Shown: piece by piece, positions 1 to 13,300 of the stretch
Layout of the letters: each line of letters opens with the position of its first letter
How positions within the stretch are numbered: position 1 is the stretch's first letter
NCBI GenBank assembly: GCA_963971305.1
Contig: OZ020303.1
Span: 57,536,867-57,600,866 of the forward strand
Direction of reading: 5' to 3'
DNA length: 64,000 nucleotides
Origin: Arcuatula senhousia
Taxonomy: Eukaryota > Mollusca > Bivalvia > Mytilida > Mytilidae
Program-made: the position numbers and the translations under genes
Notes under the pieces: model-generated
What the model saw: only the letters and a program-made list of their open reading frames with translations
Told to the model about the DNA's origin: nothing
The model's database searches: none

Positions 1-80
1 AACTGCCATCTGATAGTCCCAATTGCGGATTTTTATATTATTGCTGATTGTAGGTTTTGTTGCGTTCACTTATCATGTTT
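1..80 (+). repeat. Repeat R2 fragment at the window edge
   Basis: 'attgctgattgtaggttttg' and 'ttgcgttcacttatcatg' match the end of R2 at 27210-27245 and 33410-33445. Confidence 0.45.
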
Positions 81-1140
81 ATTCCACATCTACTTTTTTT
101 TTATCAATAACAACATCTTCAAAATTCAAATGAATAATAACAATTTATTTTTAAATGCTTTCATTACTTGTATGAAAGCTGAACATTATTAAACAACAAT
201 ATGTTACATTCAGTCTTAATACTGTTTTGGTATGAAATATAGAAAAAAAATGTTAAAAGTTTCAAAATAATTCTTATGAAAAAGAAAAGCATCACCTAAA
301 CTTATTGCAGATAAAATCGCATTGTTTTAGCAACATTGCCTTCAAGGCTTTCTACTAAATCTTTAAAACAGTCATTTGTCGAAAAAAAATAATTAAACAA
401 AATGAGAAGATGATTGCAATGGGAGTAGCTACGTTCTTGGAGCATTTCCTATTCCTAGAACTGTTTTGTATGATCCCATGCCATATTTTCCAACTGAAAA
501 AGAAATAAATAGATAAAGAGAAAAATAAAAACTGAGCTTTTCGACCTTGACTTTCGTATCTTGAAACAGATTTTTAAGTACAAGTGGTTTAATTATTTTT
601 TTTTTTGGGGGGGGGTTATATTTTTTGTTCCTCTTGTGAGAAAATGTAGGAGTGGGATACCAAGAAAAGGTGCCTAGTTCAAATTATAGAAACTGTAAAA
701 TAAAGACAAAATGAATAGGTATAAGGCATTAAAGATGTCTTATCGGTGTGTCACTCTTATCGAACTACACCTCGAAAGCAGAAGATTTAGACTTAAAAAA
801 ATAATGTGTTGTTATAGAAAAAAAAAACAATCAAATATTGGCCTAGGCAAGTCTGTTGTTATTAGTACCGAAAGTACTCGGGCCCCTCTATCGTTTTATA
901 TTTGATTTTAAGTGATATGTTTATGTGTATTTACAATTCGATTTTACCTTTTAACCTTGTGGCGTACCTGACTTTTAGTATTGTATTGATTTTTAATTCC
1001 GCCATACCGCAACTCATATTATTATATGTTGTTATTTCTTGCTGGGGTTTATAAATTCACTCACGAATCGATATGAGTTCGCAATGCTGATTGAAGATAA
1101 GTTGCTAAAGTAATGTTTTGTTGTATTTTATTACTTACTG
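80..1140. other. Gene-free AT-rich DNA
   Basis: No convincing coding exon, RNA or repeat. The one short frame (711-905) has no recognisable motif. Confidence 0.5.
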
Positions 1141-1390
1141 TTGTTGTTGTCTTCGAAGGCAACTGTCAGGTGTGCTATAGCAGACAGGAACTGCTTACTC
1201 TTCCGGAGCACCTGAGTTAACTCTCGTTACGACTTGAGTTCGTGTCGTTGATTGCTATTCAGTTGGGTTTTTTTGTATTTCTGTATTTGATGTTTTCTGT
1301 TTTTTCGTCCTGATCTCATTGATGTTTACTTGTTTTGTCTCCGCATGTCCTTTCGGACTTTTGACAGTCGGATTCCCCATTGGTACTTCT
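1141..1390 (+). repeat. RT-element 3' tail, tail-only copy
   Basis: 'gtgtgctatagcagacagga', 'gcttactcttccggagcacc', 'tcctttcggacttttgacag', ending 'tccccattggtacttc'. No RT sequence lies upstream, so this is a 5'-truncated copy. Confidence 0.8.
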
Positions 1391-4289
1391 TTGTATATCC
1401 CTTTCCTGACTTTGACGTTCAAATGCCCAAATTTGTACCTCTTTCCTTCTTCAGTATAAAAAAATGTACTTACAACTTGTTGGTTTAGGTCTTTCAATTA
1501 ACCAATATTTGAATCCGTCTTTAGCTCTATCGTGATATGAATTTCGTAGCATGTTTTTGTTCAGACCAGATTTGGGACTTGTGTAATCCATTGAACCGCC
1601 AAAACCATCTAAAACCAGAAGTTCATCAAAAGTGCGATGGGTAAACAGTTGTTTAGACTTTTTACCACCGTCTGTAATTATAGTCGTAATCTAATTTAAT
1701 TCAAAATACCCTTAATCAAAGTTTATCCGCCACCAGTCAGCTGGTTAGATTCACAGCAGGAAGGGGTATCATTTAAGCATGCGCAGTCAGCATGATGAGA
1801 AGCAGCACTCTTAGCTTACCAAAATACAATTTGGCATTTGGTACAGTATGTCTTTTTAAAAAGTTATTTAACAATATTTTACCGCCGTTAAACTTTCTAG
1901 TTAAGCTATTAGTGTCAACATGATCAAAAAAATTTTCAACGATTCAAAATTGAAATGTGGACACATTAATTTGTAATCAGTATCTTCAAGTCTCTCGGTT
2001 GTTAATTGCTTTTCAAAGGTCTTAAGGAAGCATAAGATGTAAATGAAGAGCAACATTTTGTAATGCTTTTTCAAAGAAGACATTAATATTAAACAGGATA
2101 ACAAAACGTGGCATTGTAGCAATGAAAGCTTTTATGATCTATGATAGGCGGTTGTGCAGTAAAACTTACAAGCCAAATCCTGTGCTCGAACGTTTGGTCC
2201 TATTTGTGTCTGAAATTAAAATAAGATTCATTTTAAGCATTGATATTTTTAAAGGTGGGATTAGCTGTTAAACGCTATAGTTTTGATAAACGCATTTACT
2301 TTTTGCAATATTTCAAAACATCCAACAGGGCATACATCTTTACAAACAATGTTATAGATGGCTATAAATCCCGCAAAAACAAAACAATGGTTTTTTTCAA
2401 AGTGTAGTTCATAATTTATTGATGTCTTGCTTTCCTAGTCCAATTGAATAATATTCAAAAAGCATCACATATCGGCCACAATTTCCGGTTGAATGCAAGC
2501 ATAATATCGTTGCATCGAAAAGGTCCCATTCTAATGTTGTGTTATTGTATTGTCATTGTCAAATCTCTTTTACATGTTGACGATTACCATTCTTGTTTGA
2601 ATAGTTCCTTTACTTTGTATTTGCTGGTAACGCTTTTTGTAGAACCATTTTGTTTTGTATTTTTGTTGCTGATTGTAAATTTGGTTTGCTCAATTGTTGT
2701 TCATGGCTTACCCTTTGTCTGAACTTTGACCAATGATCTGTATTTCCTTTTGGTTGACGAATGGGATCGTATCTTGACCAAAACGTCATACTGCCAAATG
2801 ATAAATGAAAAGTTAGGACTATTGTGAGACAGCAATTACTATGGAATAAGTGTTTATAACACTGCATTTTCTTTTATGATTCTACTTTTTATTTCTAAAA
2901 AGGTATTGCTGAAAATTATTAAAAATTAGCTGAAAATGCGGGGGCTAGGTGTGTGAAAAGGGGCAGATTTTTTGCCAATTTTGTGCATTTTTAAATCACA
3001 ATTTTATGACAGAATAACAGCAATTTAACTGACAAAATCATGCCTGATTTTAGAAATCCTCAATCTGAACTTTTTACAATAAAAATGAGGAATTTTACGG
3101 TATGTATCTAATTAAAAACAGGAAGGACCGTACGTCTTTATTAAAACATGATAGATATAATATAAATAATGAAGACTATGAATTGATAAAATCAACATTT
3201 CGATTATTGATTACTTTTAACATTTGAACTCGTTTTCAAAGATGCAAAGCTAATGAAAGACTTCCTAAAAATAGAAAAATGTCGCAAATACCGTGAAACT
3301 TGCCATGCATGCTGAAACGCAAAAGGATTGGTAAAGATGAGAGTAGTCGATAATAGAAAAACATATTTAAAGACTTTCTTCTCATAGATGCCCGTTTACA
3401 TACATGCTCCAAAATGGATGTGAGAATCGTCTTAAAAATGAAAAGACTTGAATCTAGCATTAATTTTAGTTATCATGCACTACAAAAGGAGCAATATATA
3501 TTCTGACTTGATTAAAGTCAAGACTTAAGTTATTGTTTGCGAAGCATTGCAATTCACGTCTCGTCTCTTACAACACGTGCACTATAATGTCTTGTTGTTA
3601 CGATAGTTTGGAAAAAAAGAAACATTCTCAACATTTAGTTAAAAATCGATGCCTTAAACTTGACTTTGACATGGAGGAGCAAATAAGTTCTTTTAGAGGG
3701 CACCAACAGAAATTGGTGCTATTGCTTAAACATCAATTCACACCACAACAAATGCAGGTCAGGTTGTTCCTTATAGTAATTAAGACCCCCAGTAGTTGTC
3801 TGGTATCGCAACATATCAACCTTGTCTGTGCTGAAACTTAACAATGAATCTCACCTAATTAAAAATCATATCTGGAACAAAACCATGCATTTAATTTATT
3901 ACAGATCTTTTAATGTATTTAACATGTTTAAATCACTATTCAACACAAAAATTCTTTTATAATACAATAAAATTAATCACCCGAAAATGTTCTTTAACTA
4001 GATTATTTGCATTATAAAGTTCCAAGGTAAATATCCAAGTCTACATTTTAGACTATATTTATATGTGTCAAACCAAACTGTTAAAATATGGTATACATGA
4101 AGCCTTTTAAAGATTAAGCAAAATTCTTAAGGCTAAAACTTAAGTTTCTCTTCTACTGTATTTGATAACCATTGCAAACGATTGTGCGCTAACTTTAAGA
4201 TAGAATTTGTCATAATTATAATTATCTAGCACTACTTGGCCTTTAAATCAATGCATTTTAGAGCATACCTTGCACCTTCTATCACATTT
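1391..4289. other. Gene-free AT-rich DNA
   Basis: Several frames of 70-100 codons occur on both strands and overlap. None has a recognisable domain or splice-compatible structure. Confidence 0.45.
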
Positions 4290-4630
4290 ATTGTAACAGG
4301 CGAGAAAACGTCTCTGTTTCTCACGTTGAGATAGTGCTCAGGCAACAGCCATCAAGGTGTGTTCCCCGGGGTGGCTGACAAGAGTGGCCCTCATCCGCTA
4401 AATTTTTCGTCCCTACCCAACTCTCCCCTATTCCTATGGTCTTTAAAATTGACTGCTTCTTTATTTCCTACTCCCATACTTCCTTTATCATTTCATGTAA
4501 CAACTTTTTCTATTCATTGTCCGTACATATCCTAGATAGTGTTGCTAGGATGTAAAACACCAAATTGAATTCAATATGCACATGAGCAATTCAATATGCA
4601 CATGACCAATTCAATATACACATGAGACAA
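4290..4630 (+). mobile_element. SINE-like repeat with 20-22 bp tandem tail
   Basis: A structured head (4298-4400, with ggtgtgttccccggggtgg) is followed by a C/T-rich body and 'tgctaggatgtaaaacacc', a type of end seen in molluscan SINEs. It ends in three tandem copies of 'caattcaatatgcacatgag' (4565-4626). The classification is tentative. Confidence 0.4.
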
Positions 4631-5174
4631 CAGTAATCTTTTAGAGATACACAAAGTTGGTGTTCTGTTTTCTGATCAAAATTATTTTACTTACTTTTCA
4701 TAATCAAAGCCTGCATCTGACACTTCAAAATAATTTATCCTAGGGACACGAGGATTTTTATTTCTACTGAAAGTCTCCATATTTAGTTGAATTCAAGTTA
4801 ATGGTAGTTTACTTTTGGTAATCTAGATCTAATATACCAGTTTCACGGTTAAAAGCAATTTACTTCTTTATATATAAGGGATAATCGTTCCATGATAAGG
4901 TATAATTATTTCAATTATCAATTGGTATTTAGTGAAAGGCTTTGAATTATTCAAGATATACCAAATAAAAATATTGACTTATTTAAGTTAAAAGCCTGTT
5001 TGCAGTCTTTTTGTGCTGCATTCATGTCCTTTTGTGAAAATTTCTTCGTTTAAAATTAAATGTGAATAATACAAATAATCAATTAACATGAAATAAAATA
5101 AATATATAAGAAAGTAAAATGTTAACACGAACGATGATTCCAGTCCTTTATTCTGAGAAAGGGGCGACTTACTA

Positions 5175-5700
5175 GATATTTAGTATGTGAAAATGACACG
5201 TTAGTGATGCACCGGCTTCAAACTGAATCTTACTACATGTATATAGTAACACATTTGTATTATCTGAAATCTAACGGCCGAATAGTTGTTCAAATGAGTA
5301 ATCTAAACAATATGACTTAAACCTTCTTAAAAGAGCATCACATGAATAAAAGAGTTTTCGAAACTAAAAAGAATCAAAATATAAATAAAAAACAAAAATG
5401 ATAAAAACTAGGCGCAATTTAAAAAAAAAATCAAAAACAGAAAAAAAGAATTTTATTCTGAAAAATCTGAGACAGGGACGACGAAAACTTAATGAATTTT
5501 TACTAGTATGCGGAAATGATACGTTCATGGCACCGGCTTCGAACTGAATTTTAAGCAATTAGACTTACACCTTCTTAAAAAGCATCACATGAATAAAGGA
5601 GTTTTCGAAACTAAAAAGAATCAAAATATAAAAGAAAAAACAAAAATAATAAAAACTAGGCGCAATTTAAAAAAAAAAAATCAAAAACAGAAAGAAAGCA
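5175..5700 (+). repeat. Imperfect tandem duplication, unit about 240-320 bp
   Basis: 5323-5450 and 5566-5695 are almost identical ('gagttttcgaaactaaaaag', 'aaaactaggcgcaattt'). The blocks before them also match ('tagtatg..gaaatga.acgtt', 'caccggcttc'). Copy 1 has an extra 80-90 bp. Confidence 0.8.
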
Positions 5701-8700
5701 CAATCAAACTTACGTGTTAGATCTTTGAATCGGTGGTAGAAAGTCCATTTTGACAAATTCTTATTAAGAATTAAATAATTATATTTTCATATTAAAGTTC
5801 CCCTACAATAAGAAGTGTCAGCACCAGCTGACTGACAACAATAGAGAACGGAAGATCTTCGACACGGGGGTCTATACGGTAACCGTTCCTAGGGTGACGT
5901 TCAATTGTTGCGTCGCCAAAAAAAATGACAGTGCAGGACGTAACGTACGTTAAAATAAAGTAATTTCTTGTAAGCGTATGACAATTGAGGGTCTTTCTTT
6001 CAGATTAGAAATAAAAAATCATTGTATTGTGGTCTCGACCATGTCTACGTGCCAACCAAATTCACTTTGACAACCTTTCACTACATGTATTCCGGAAAGA
6101 AAGAGAAGAGATTATAGTTTAACCGCTACCGAAAGCAATAAACAAAGACGAAGTTATTTGTTAAATAAATCCATATTGTAATACTTTAAATAGAACACAA
6201 ATAATTAGTAAAATATTAAACCCGTCAACTCCTGAGGAAATTAAAACAGTCGTTTCTTTTTTGCAACAGTCATTAGAACTGAGGAGAGGAGACTAGCAAA
6301 CTGTTTTATTTTATTAAGGTTTATATGTTATAATGTTTGTATGTGTAATGTTATCTAACTATGGATATATGTATTGTACTACGACCCAAATGGGTTAAAG
6401 TTTTCAAATAAAGTTAAAATAAAGTATAAAGTTAAGTTTTGAATATTTTCTCCCTTTTTCGTATTCTTCAAATGTGCATTAATTTTTGCTAAACGGCCAA
6501 ATACGGAAAGTTACAATTGATATCTATTTTTTCTATCAAAGTAACAAAAGGTCTTTATATATCTTCTTACCTGAAAATGCTGTTCGTCGTTTGGCTTCAA
6601 AATCACTTTGTAAATCGAATTACAATTAATTTTAATACTATTATATTTATACTACATAAACTTATTTACTTTCTATGTAAGATTTTATTTGGTTATTTAA
6701 GTTTCTTTTGTGCCTTAAAAGATTTGACCTAATATTAAGAATTTATTTAAACTGAAAGACTCCCAAACATGCGTAGACTTCTCAAATTCCATGTACTTAT
6801 GTACACGAAATACTATCTTTTATGTAAATTGTCCTGTTTATGTTCCATAAGTCTTCGACTGTCCGAAAAACTTTGCAAAATCACTAGTTTCATTACATGT
6901 ATGTGCAATAATCACCACAGCGTGTGTATGCTCTGCAGTTCTGTTACATGGATATCTAGGAGTATAATTTTAATGGATCGCCTTTTTGAATTTAATCAAA
7001 GCCCAGAAGTTCCAGAAGTCGAAACAAAAGCCATGAAAGTATCAACATTATTCTCAATTTTCTTTTCTCTGTGCTTTGTAATTGTCTTATAAAGCAATTT
7101 GAATATAATTTTAACAAATTTGAAGGTTTAATAATTAATACAACTACACTTTTCTAAAATAAAGAAAAATGATATAGTTACTATAATAGTGTGAACTTTT
7201 TGAAGCTTAATTAAATGTTGTAAACATTTAAGCAAAACGGGTCAAGCAAATAGAAAACATAAACCATAGAGTCGAATTTGATCACTAATTTGAGACATTA
7301 TGTCCACATAAACTACTGACCAATGCATGAAGACTACTATAATCAAAGCGCTAAAGCGTTAAAAGGCAGAGCTTAATATTAGCATTAAATATAAAGAACG
7401 ATCTGTGTTTCATACACATCAGTTTTGTTTGTTTCCTCTGCACACTTACACAATTTGTTAAGAAATCTGTAATTAAGCTCCGCCCACTTGATCAAAGGTC
7501 AAAGGTCAACAATGCTTAAGTGCACGTCAACGAGTATTGATACACGATATGTATTGCACATTTATATCGCATTTATGTTGGGGTATAAATATGTACCTTT
7601 TATTTTAGACAATCCGTTTTAACATTTAAAATACAATAAACGATTAATGTTCTGTAATAGATCCTCTGGTAGCAATATTGACTGACCGATTTACCCTGTC
7701 TAGACGGAAAAAAAACGCGAAAATCAGATAGCTATATGACTCTATAGTCCTTTTTAGAAAGTATTTTCCGGACGTGCAGACCTGAGAAATCTTTTACTTA
7801 TGCACTACAGGTTAACGACTTCCGGGTAGGCCTCTCCATTGAAAATCTGTTGAAATTAACTAAATTCGTCAACTTGTTAAAACATTTTAAATCTGATTGC
7901 CAAAGTCTAAAATTACTAAAACATACGTTAACATCCAAGACTTCACTCCAAACCAGTTTATTTGTACCGGGAATGGGAAATTACGCCAAAATTGGATAGG
8001 GATAAATTGATGTTTTACCTTAGCTCAACGTTGTTCACACCATGAGGCCGACCCACAAAGGGAAACTACTCTTGCAAAAATGAAAACAAAAGAATCGGAA
8101 TCGGAATTCCGGGTGACTTTTTGAAAAGGGCTATAAGGCTCTGCCTAAAAATGAACTTTTATGAGTTATGTACCCTGTTCATGGTTTTCAAACTTTAAGC
8201 TTTTATTATCCTTTAGACCACCGAATTGTTTGTGTTGTATAGTTATTAAAGTTTTTATCGATAACCTATTACACTTCTTACTGATTGTTATAAATATTGA
8301 TCTGACAAAACAATAGGTTTAATATAATAAAAATTTTAAACCTTATACGTGTGTTTAATATTGCACAATCAAGTACTAGTTTTTGAGACACTCTTCTTCA
8401 CAACCTCGGCACTTGTGATTTCTTAACTTATACCGTGGGTGTCTCAGTTTTATAAATTTTGTATGGTCCAGTTAAGGTCAGAAATAAAGAGTTAAACCGG
8501 CTGGGAGTTCACGCTGAACAATTTGTCAAAATTGTCAAACAGTTCTAACTACCGGGAGTACTATAAATATCTAGCCTACAGCTACAATTTCACAAACATT
8601 TCTCTACAGACAGAGAGCTTCGACCTTGCAACTAAAAAAACTCCTTATGTGCTCATAAAGATAAAATTTCAGCTTTCGTATAAGAAACTTACTACATGTA

Positions 8701-9518
8701 TATACCTTTAGATGAAAGACTTTAAAAGGAAAAAAAGCAACAGCAATTATACAAAAAAGAACAAAATGTTTCGTGGATACTATAAGAAGCTCATATGTAT
8801 ACATGGTCATATTGAAGCATATATAGGTTTGGATATTATAACACATAAGCGCAACCGATAACAATATTCGAAGGGAAACAATTTTAGCATTTGTGTTATG
8901 CTACCAGAATGCTTCTTTTAACTTCATAATAAACAAATTTCAGAATCGAGTGAAACAAAAAGGAAAAAAAACTTACCGATTCTCGGGATATATGTGTATA
9001 GATCTTTGCATTATGTTTCGTGTGGAGATCAAAATGGCTACTTTTTATATAACTAAATTTAACAAAACATTTAAGACAAAATTCAATGTTCTTGTATGCT
9101 TTTTAATCTTCTATAGACTCATGGTTATTTTGACAGGTATCTTGTCTTTAAAATGCAATAAATCGTCTTCAATTACATATTTGATATTGAAATTTGTCGT
9201 TCCGAACGAAATGATATCTGAAACTAAAGAATAATGAAGGAATATTGATACATACGGTAACAAAAGAAAAGAGAGATAGTGAGAAAAAGGGACAGACATA
9301 CAAATAAAAAACATAAAACAGATATGGAAAGAGTGCCTTAAAGTTTGCAAATCAGATCTGTTTTTTCTGCTATGAGAACTCTAACCAGTCCACTGATCCC
9401 ATCACTGCCATTCGGACAGAAATCCGCTTATAGCGCTTTCGTGCTCTTACCCTATCTCGACAAAGGCTGAGGGTAGCTTATCAAAATACCTGAGGCCTGT
9501 TTCAAACCCAGTTCCAAA
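5701..9518. other. Gene-free AT-rich DNA
   Basis: Short overlapping frames only. The 107-codon frame at 6769-7092 and the 113-codon frame at 8893-9234 are rich in hydrophobic residues, as expected from AT-rich codons, and show no motif. Confidence 0.45.
7491..7510 (+). promoter_or_regulatory. Perfect DR1-type nuclear-receptor motif
   Basis: AAAGGTCAAAGGTCA is a direct repeat of AGGTCA half-sites with one spacer base. No gene is recognisable nearby, so its role is unknown and it may be chance. Confidence 0.25.
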
Positions 9519-10127
9519 TATTAAGTGCAGTTCTCTGTAAGAACCAGGCAAAATCGAAAATGTTTGAATCGTGATTTTAAAAACACACGATTTTGACAAT
9601 GCATTGTCATTCAAAATAGCCTTCTAATAAAGAAACAAACATTAGTTGTCATCTCCAGTGTCAGAGGATGGATAAAAATTTCTCTTACAATGATGTGGGT
9701 GGTAAAGGGTTTTTTTCGTGCATCGTGTTGAGCAATTTTTATTTCCCGTTCAGCCGTGCATGGAGGTTCATCGTGCATCGTGTTTCTCTATTTCATTTTT
9801 CGTTCATCGTGATTATCATTTTTTTATTGGCCGTTCATCGTGATTGTCATATTTTATTGGCCGTTCATCCGTGCACGTACCCCCCCTTTACCACCCCCAA
9901 TGATAGGGATTTAGTATGACTTGTTACGAGTTATCTCCCTTAGATCCAAATTTTATATGCATTTCAACCAAAATATATCTCAAATTTCTGACACTTTAGA
10001 GTAGTGCCAATTCATTGTTTGTTACTTTTTAAGCATTTTGAAGAGTATTTTGAAGACAAACTTCTGTGTTTATTTAAATCATGATTCACGCATTGCCTGA
10101 TTCTTACAGAGAATAGCACTTAATGTT
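9519..10127. mobile_element. MITE copy A with inverted ends, carrying a nested insert
   Basis: The ends are inverted: 'attaagtgcagttctctgta' (about 9524) against 'tacagagaatagcacttaat' (about 10122). The interior matches 22543-22934 in reverse orientation, including 'cattgtcattcaaaatagcc', 'caaaatatatctcaaatttc' and the 'tgtcagaggatg' motif. Copy A is about 200 bp longer only because of the insert at 9695-9897. Confidence 0.85.
9695..9897. mobile_element. 203 bp nested MITE with 7 bp target duplication
   Basis: The termini GTGGGTGGTAAAGGG and CCCTTTACCACCCC are inverted repeats. CAATGAT flanks both sides (9688-9694 and 9898-9904). The uninterrupted site with a single CAATGAT is present in MITE copy B (about 22750). 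The interior repeats 'ttggccgttcatcgtgattg'-type text. Confidence 0.9.
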
Positions 10128-12939
10128 TAACCGACGACAATTTAGGAATGGTTTTAATCAAGCTACAGCCCACACCATTAACTAGCTACACAGACCAAAC
10201 ACCATGCACCTTGTTTACCTATCGCCATATTTCTCCAGTTTTCTTGGTGGAGGTCGAACATCATCAATATCAAAAATGTCCTCGTAAAAATTGCTAGCAT
10301 AATAAGGGTAGCAGCTGCTAAAAATTGAGAAAAAAAATCCATGTCGATCAGAAATGTCATGCCGATACTATTCGATCATATATAGTCTAGATAATAGGCT
10401 TTGTCATTATTTGGGAAGTAGACGACTTGACGTAGCCCATAGATTTTGGTTGGCCTACAGATTAAAAACAGATGCGAATTATATAAATTTTATATTATTT
10501 TTGCTGGGGTTTTTTTCTGGCTCTTTAAGTTTTTTAAGATGCAAAGAATAAAGGACTTTCCAGACTATTTTTCAATGATAAACTTACAAGTAGTACATGT
10601 AGTATTATTAAACGGTACAAAACTCGTCTAAAAAATGCAACAACTGTTATGATTCCAGTGCTAACTTAAATTCCCTGCAAAAAACTGCAAGCTTACGAAA
10701 TGCTTCATCGCTTAAAATATCTTTTTAAGCTTTAACTATAGTTTTGATTTGTGCGTATACATTAAGTCAGTCGGCTACTGATATGACGGATTCGATCTTA
10801 TTTCCATGTACACCCAGAAAAAATAGATCCACCTCGTCTTGGTACGTGTAGCTCATAATTTTTCTGGTAATACATTTTTCATTTAAAAATGGGTATTAAA
10901 AACGACACTTCAAACCGAATTGATCTTTTATCAAGCAAATTAAATGGATTTTAAATGATCAATTTAAACATACTCATATTTGAATAAGCCTGGTAATTTT
11001 AGTTTAATAGTTCTCCCCTCGAAGCCCAATCATCCTATTTATTACATCTCAATATCATCTCGTTTTTAATATCATAAATAAAAACGGTTAGAGGAAATTG
11101 CATGAATGCATTTACACATTTATTGCATCTTTTTGTTTTTGTTTAAAATGTTTTAAAGCATTCAAGTACTCGATCGACGTGCATGAAATTGTTTTACTTG
11201 GGAATAAAAGAGGACTTTAAAGACATTTCTTTTTAGTTGATTTGTTCTTTTAAATTGATGCCATAAATGCGTGTCCCGGGTATTAAATCTTTGTTATTTT
11301 ACAGCCTCAGTTATCCCGTGCGGGGCCCAAATGCAAAATAGGACAGTATATATAGCAGAGCCTATCAAAGGATCTTGAGATTCTAAAATTCTAAAAATGG
11401 TTAGTGCTTAGTCCACAGCGCGGCGATTCAGGTGTGTAACCATGAGGTTTTAGGTCTATGATACGTCGGCGCTAACATGTATGGAGAGTGGCATTCTTCA
11501 TGCACTAAAAGATGCCTAACTTGACGGTTTCCAAGTATTGAAACACGAAGGCTATTTCGATGATCCGTACACCATGCACACATCCACCTTTATCCTTTGT
11601 TCCACACCCCCATCCACCATATATCTCATAGTTATTTCTTGTTCATTTCATCATCATTTTCATGTTCACCGCCCTTCTATAACTTAAAATAGTGATGGTA
11701 GGGCAAAAAAATCAACTCACTTTTAAAATTGTTTGTGAACTCGTTCACTACAACTGCACTTCGGTTAAGCACTTAGCTCGAAAGGATTGAGTGTGGTGTT
11801 ACATTTTGTTTTTAACTTATGGAAATCTTCGGGTCCGACGATGGATATATGGCAACCATCTCATTGCGGGTGTCATACCATTCTAAATGGTTAGTTAGTG
11901 AAATATTTATTCATAGTATATTGTAATTGTATTCTGGATGATATGCGTCGAAATTTGAAGATCATTAATATCTCGCCAGTTAGACCGGAGACTGGTCTTC
12001 GCCCTTTCTTATTAAACTATCTTTGCATAAATGCTCGATTAATTTAGACCATGTAAAAAAAACTTACCCAGTAGTCCGTGGTCGAGGCGGCATCGCTAAA
12101 TCCATGGTCGAAAACGAAAATAAGACGAAAACAAGAAAAATTGAAATCTATTATTTATCTTAGGGTCCACATTTACTGGCAAAGTTTATACAATACCAAA
12201 ATGTTTTAGACACGTAATATGCACCTTGGGATTAGGAGTTCAATTGTTGCCAAGTGATTTCAGAGAGTACTTTCAAAGTATAATCAATGGTACCCAATGA
12301 ATTATTCACTTTTATCAAATCTATCTACCGGTATATTGTACATTAATGTGTTGTTCGTATAAAATCATATAAAGATTTTTATGTCATAAATATATATTAA
12401 TGGCCTTTTTTCAGTAAATGTAATTTAAATTATTTTACAAAAGACAATTTGTAAATATGAATAAAAACATTTAAAAATTATCAAAGTAAATAGCTTTTGA
12501 ATACAAATAAAAAGACTTGTAATTTTGCCAGCTTTGTAATCTTCTAAAGGTTTACTTAATGATTAACTGACACAATAGAGTGAAAGTATCCCATATAACA
12601 CATATATGAAGAATATTTCATAAAACAAATTTTAAAGAGCACAGTGAAATGTATGCACTCGTTTACGCGTATATTTCAAAATTATCACAGTACATATACT
12701 CGAGGTATTTTGAAGTACATTTGTATGCACCCCTGGTAAGGGGATTAGACGGGTTCACCAACAAAGACCACTCTAGAGCAAAGACATGTATAATAAACAG
12801 ATTTATGTCAATAGTACATGTAATTGTGTCGTACAAAAAACACAACAGAGACACTATATACTTTCGGGGACCACGGGGTTGGGGGTGGGGGTAAGTTTCA
12901 TTATAAAGGTAGGTAAATATGTGCGGCCCAAAAGGGTTT
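10128..12939. other. Gene-free DNA with one possible SINE remnant
   Basis: 11390-11700 has structured text (gtgcttagtccacagcgcgg) followed by a C/T-rich body. It may be a decayed SINE but cannot be classified. Nothing else is recognised. Confidence 0.4.
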
Positions 12940-13300
12940 ACTTTTTGGGGTGTTCAATATGTGAAAAGAGTGAAAATTTTAGATGTTGAATATATGCTTA
13001 GGTGTACTTTTCGCAAATGTCATAATAATAGAAATAGAATGACTACGTATCCACATTTTGTCTCCTTGTGTCCCTAACTGTACATGCATTTGGTAACTTT
13101 TACCATTCAAACTTTGATTTTAAAAGAACATCTATAAGATATGTCAAGTTTAAGCATTTTCGATGTAATTCTAAATGCATTAAAAATGTATGATCGGGTT
13201 TCTTTTTTAAGCAGGCTAATATATGACTGAGTTGGGTATAATATTTCTGGACCGCACATCCTTACCCTAAAATACTTGGTATACCCCCCTTGTCTGGGAC
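12940..13300 (+). repeat. Dispersed repeat R3, copy 1
   Basis: It matches 47565-47925 in the same orientation: 'tcaatatgtgaaaa', 'accattcaaactttgatttt', 'taagcaggc', 'gcacatc..taccctaaaatac'. C/G-rich runs lie at both outer edges. No coding content. Confidence 0.75.

Noticed and set aside
7790..7840. CpG-containing stretch considered as the UBE2N first exon or promoter
   Set aside because: No ATG followed by a compatible short peptide and GT donor was found.
9360..9480. tRNA-like text on the minus strand ('ctggttagag' A-box resemblance)
   Set aside because: No B box at a fitting distance and no cloverleaf could be drawn.
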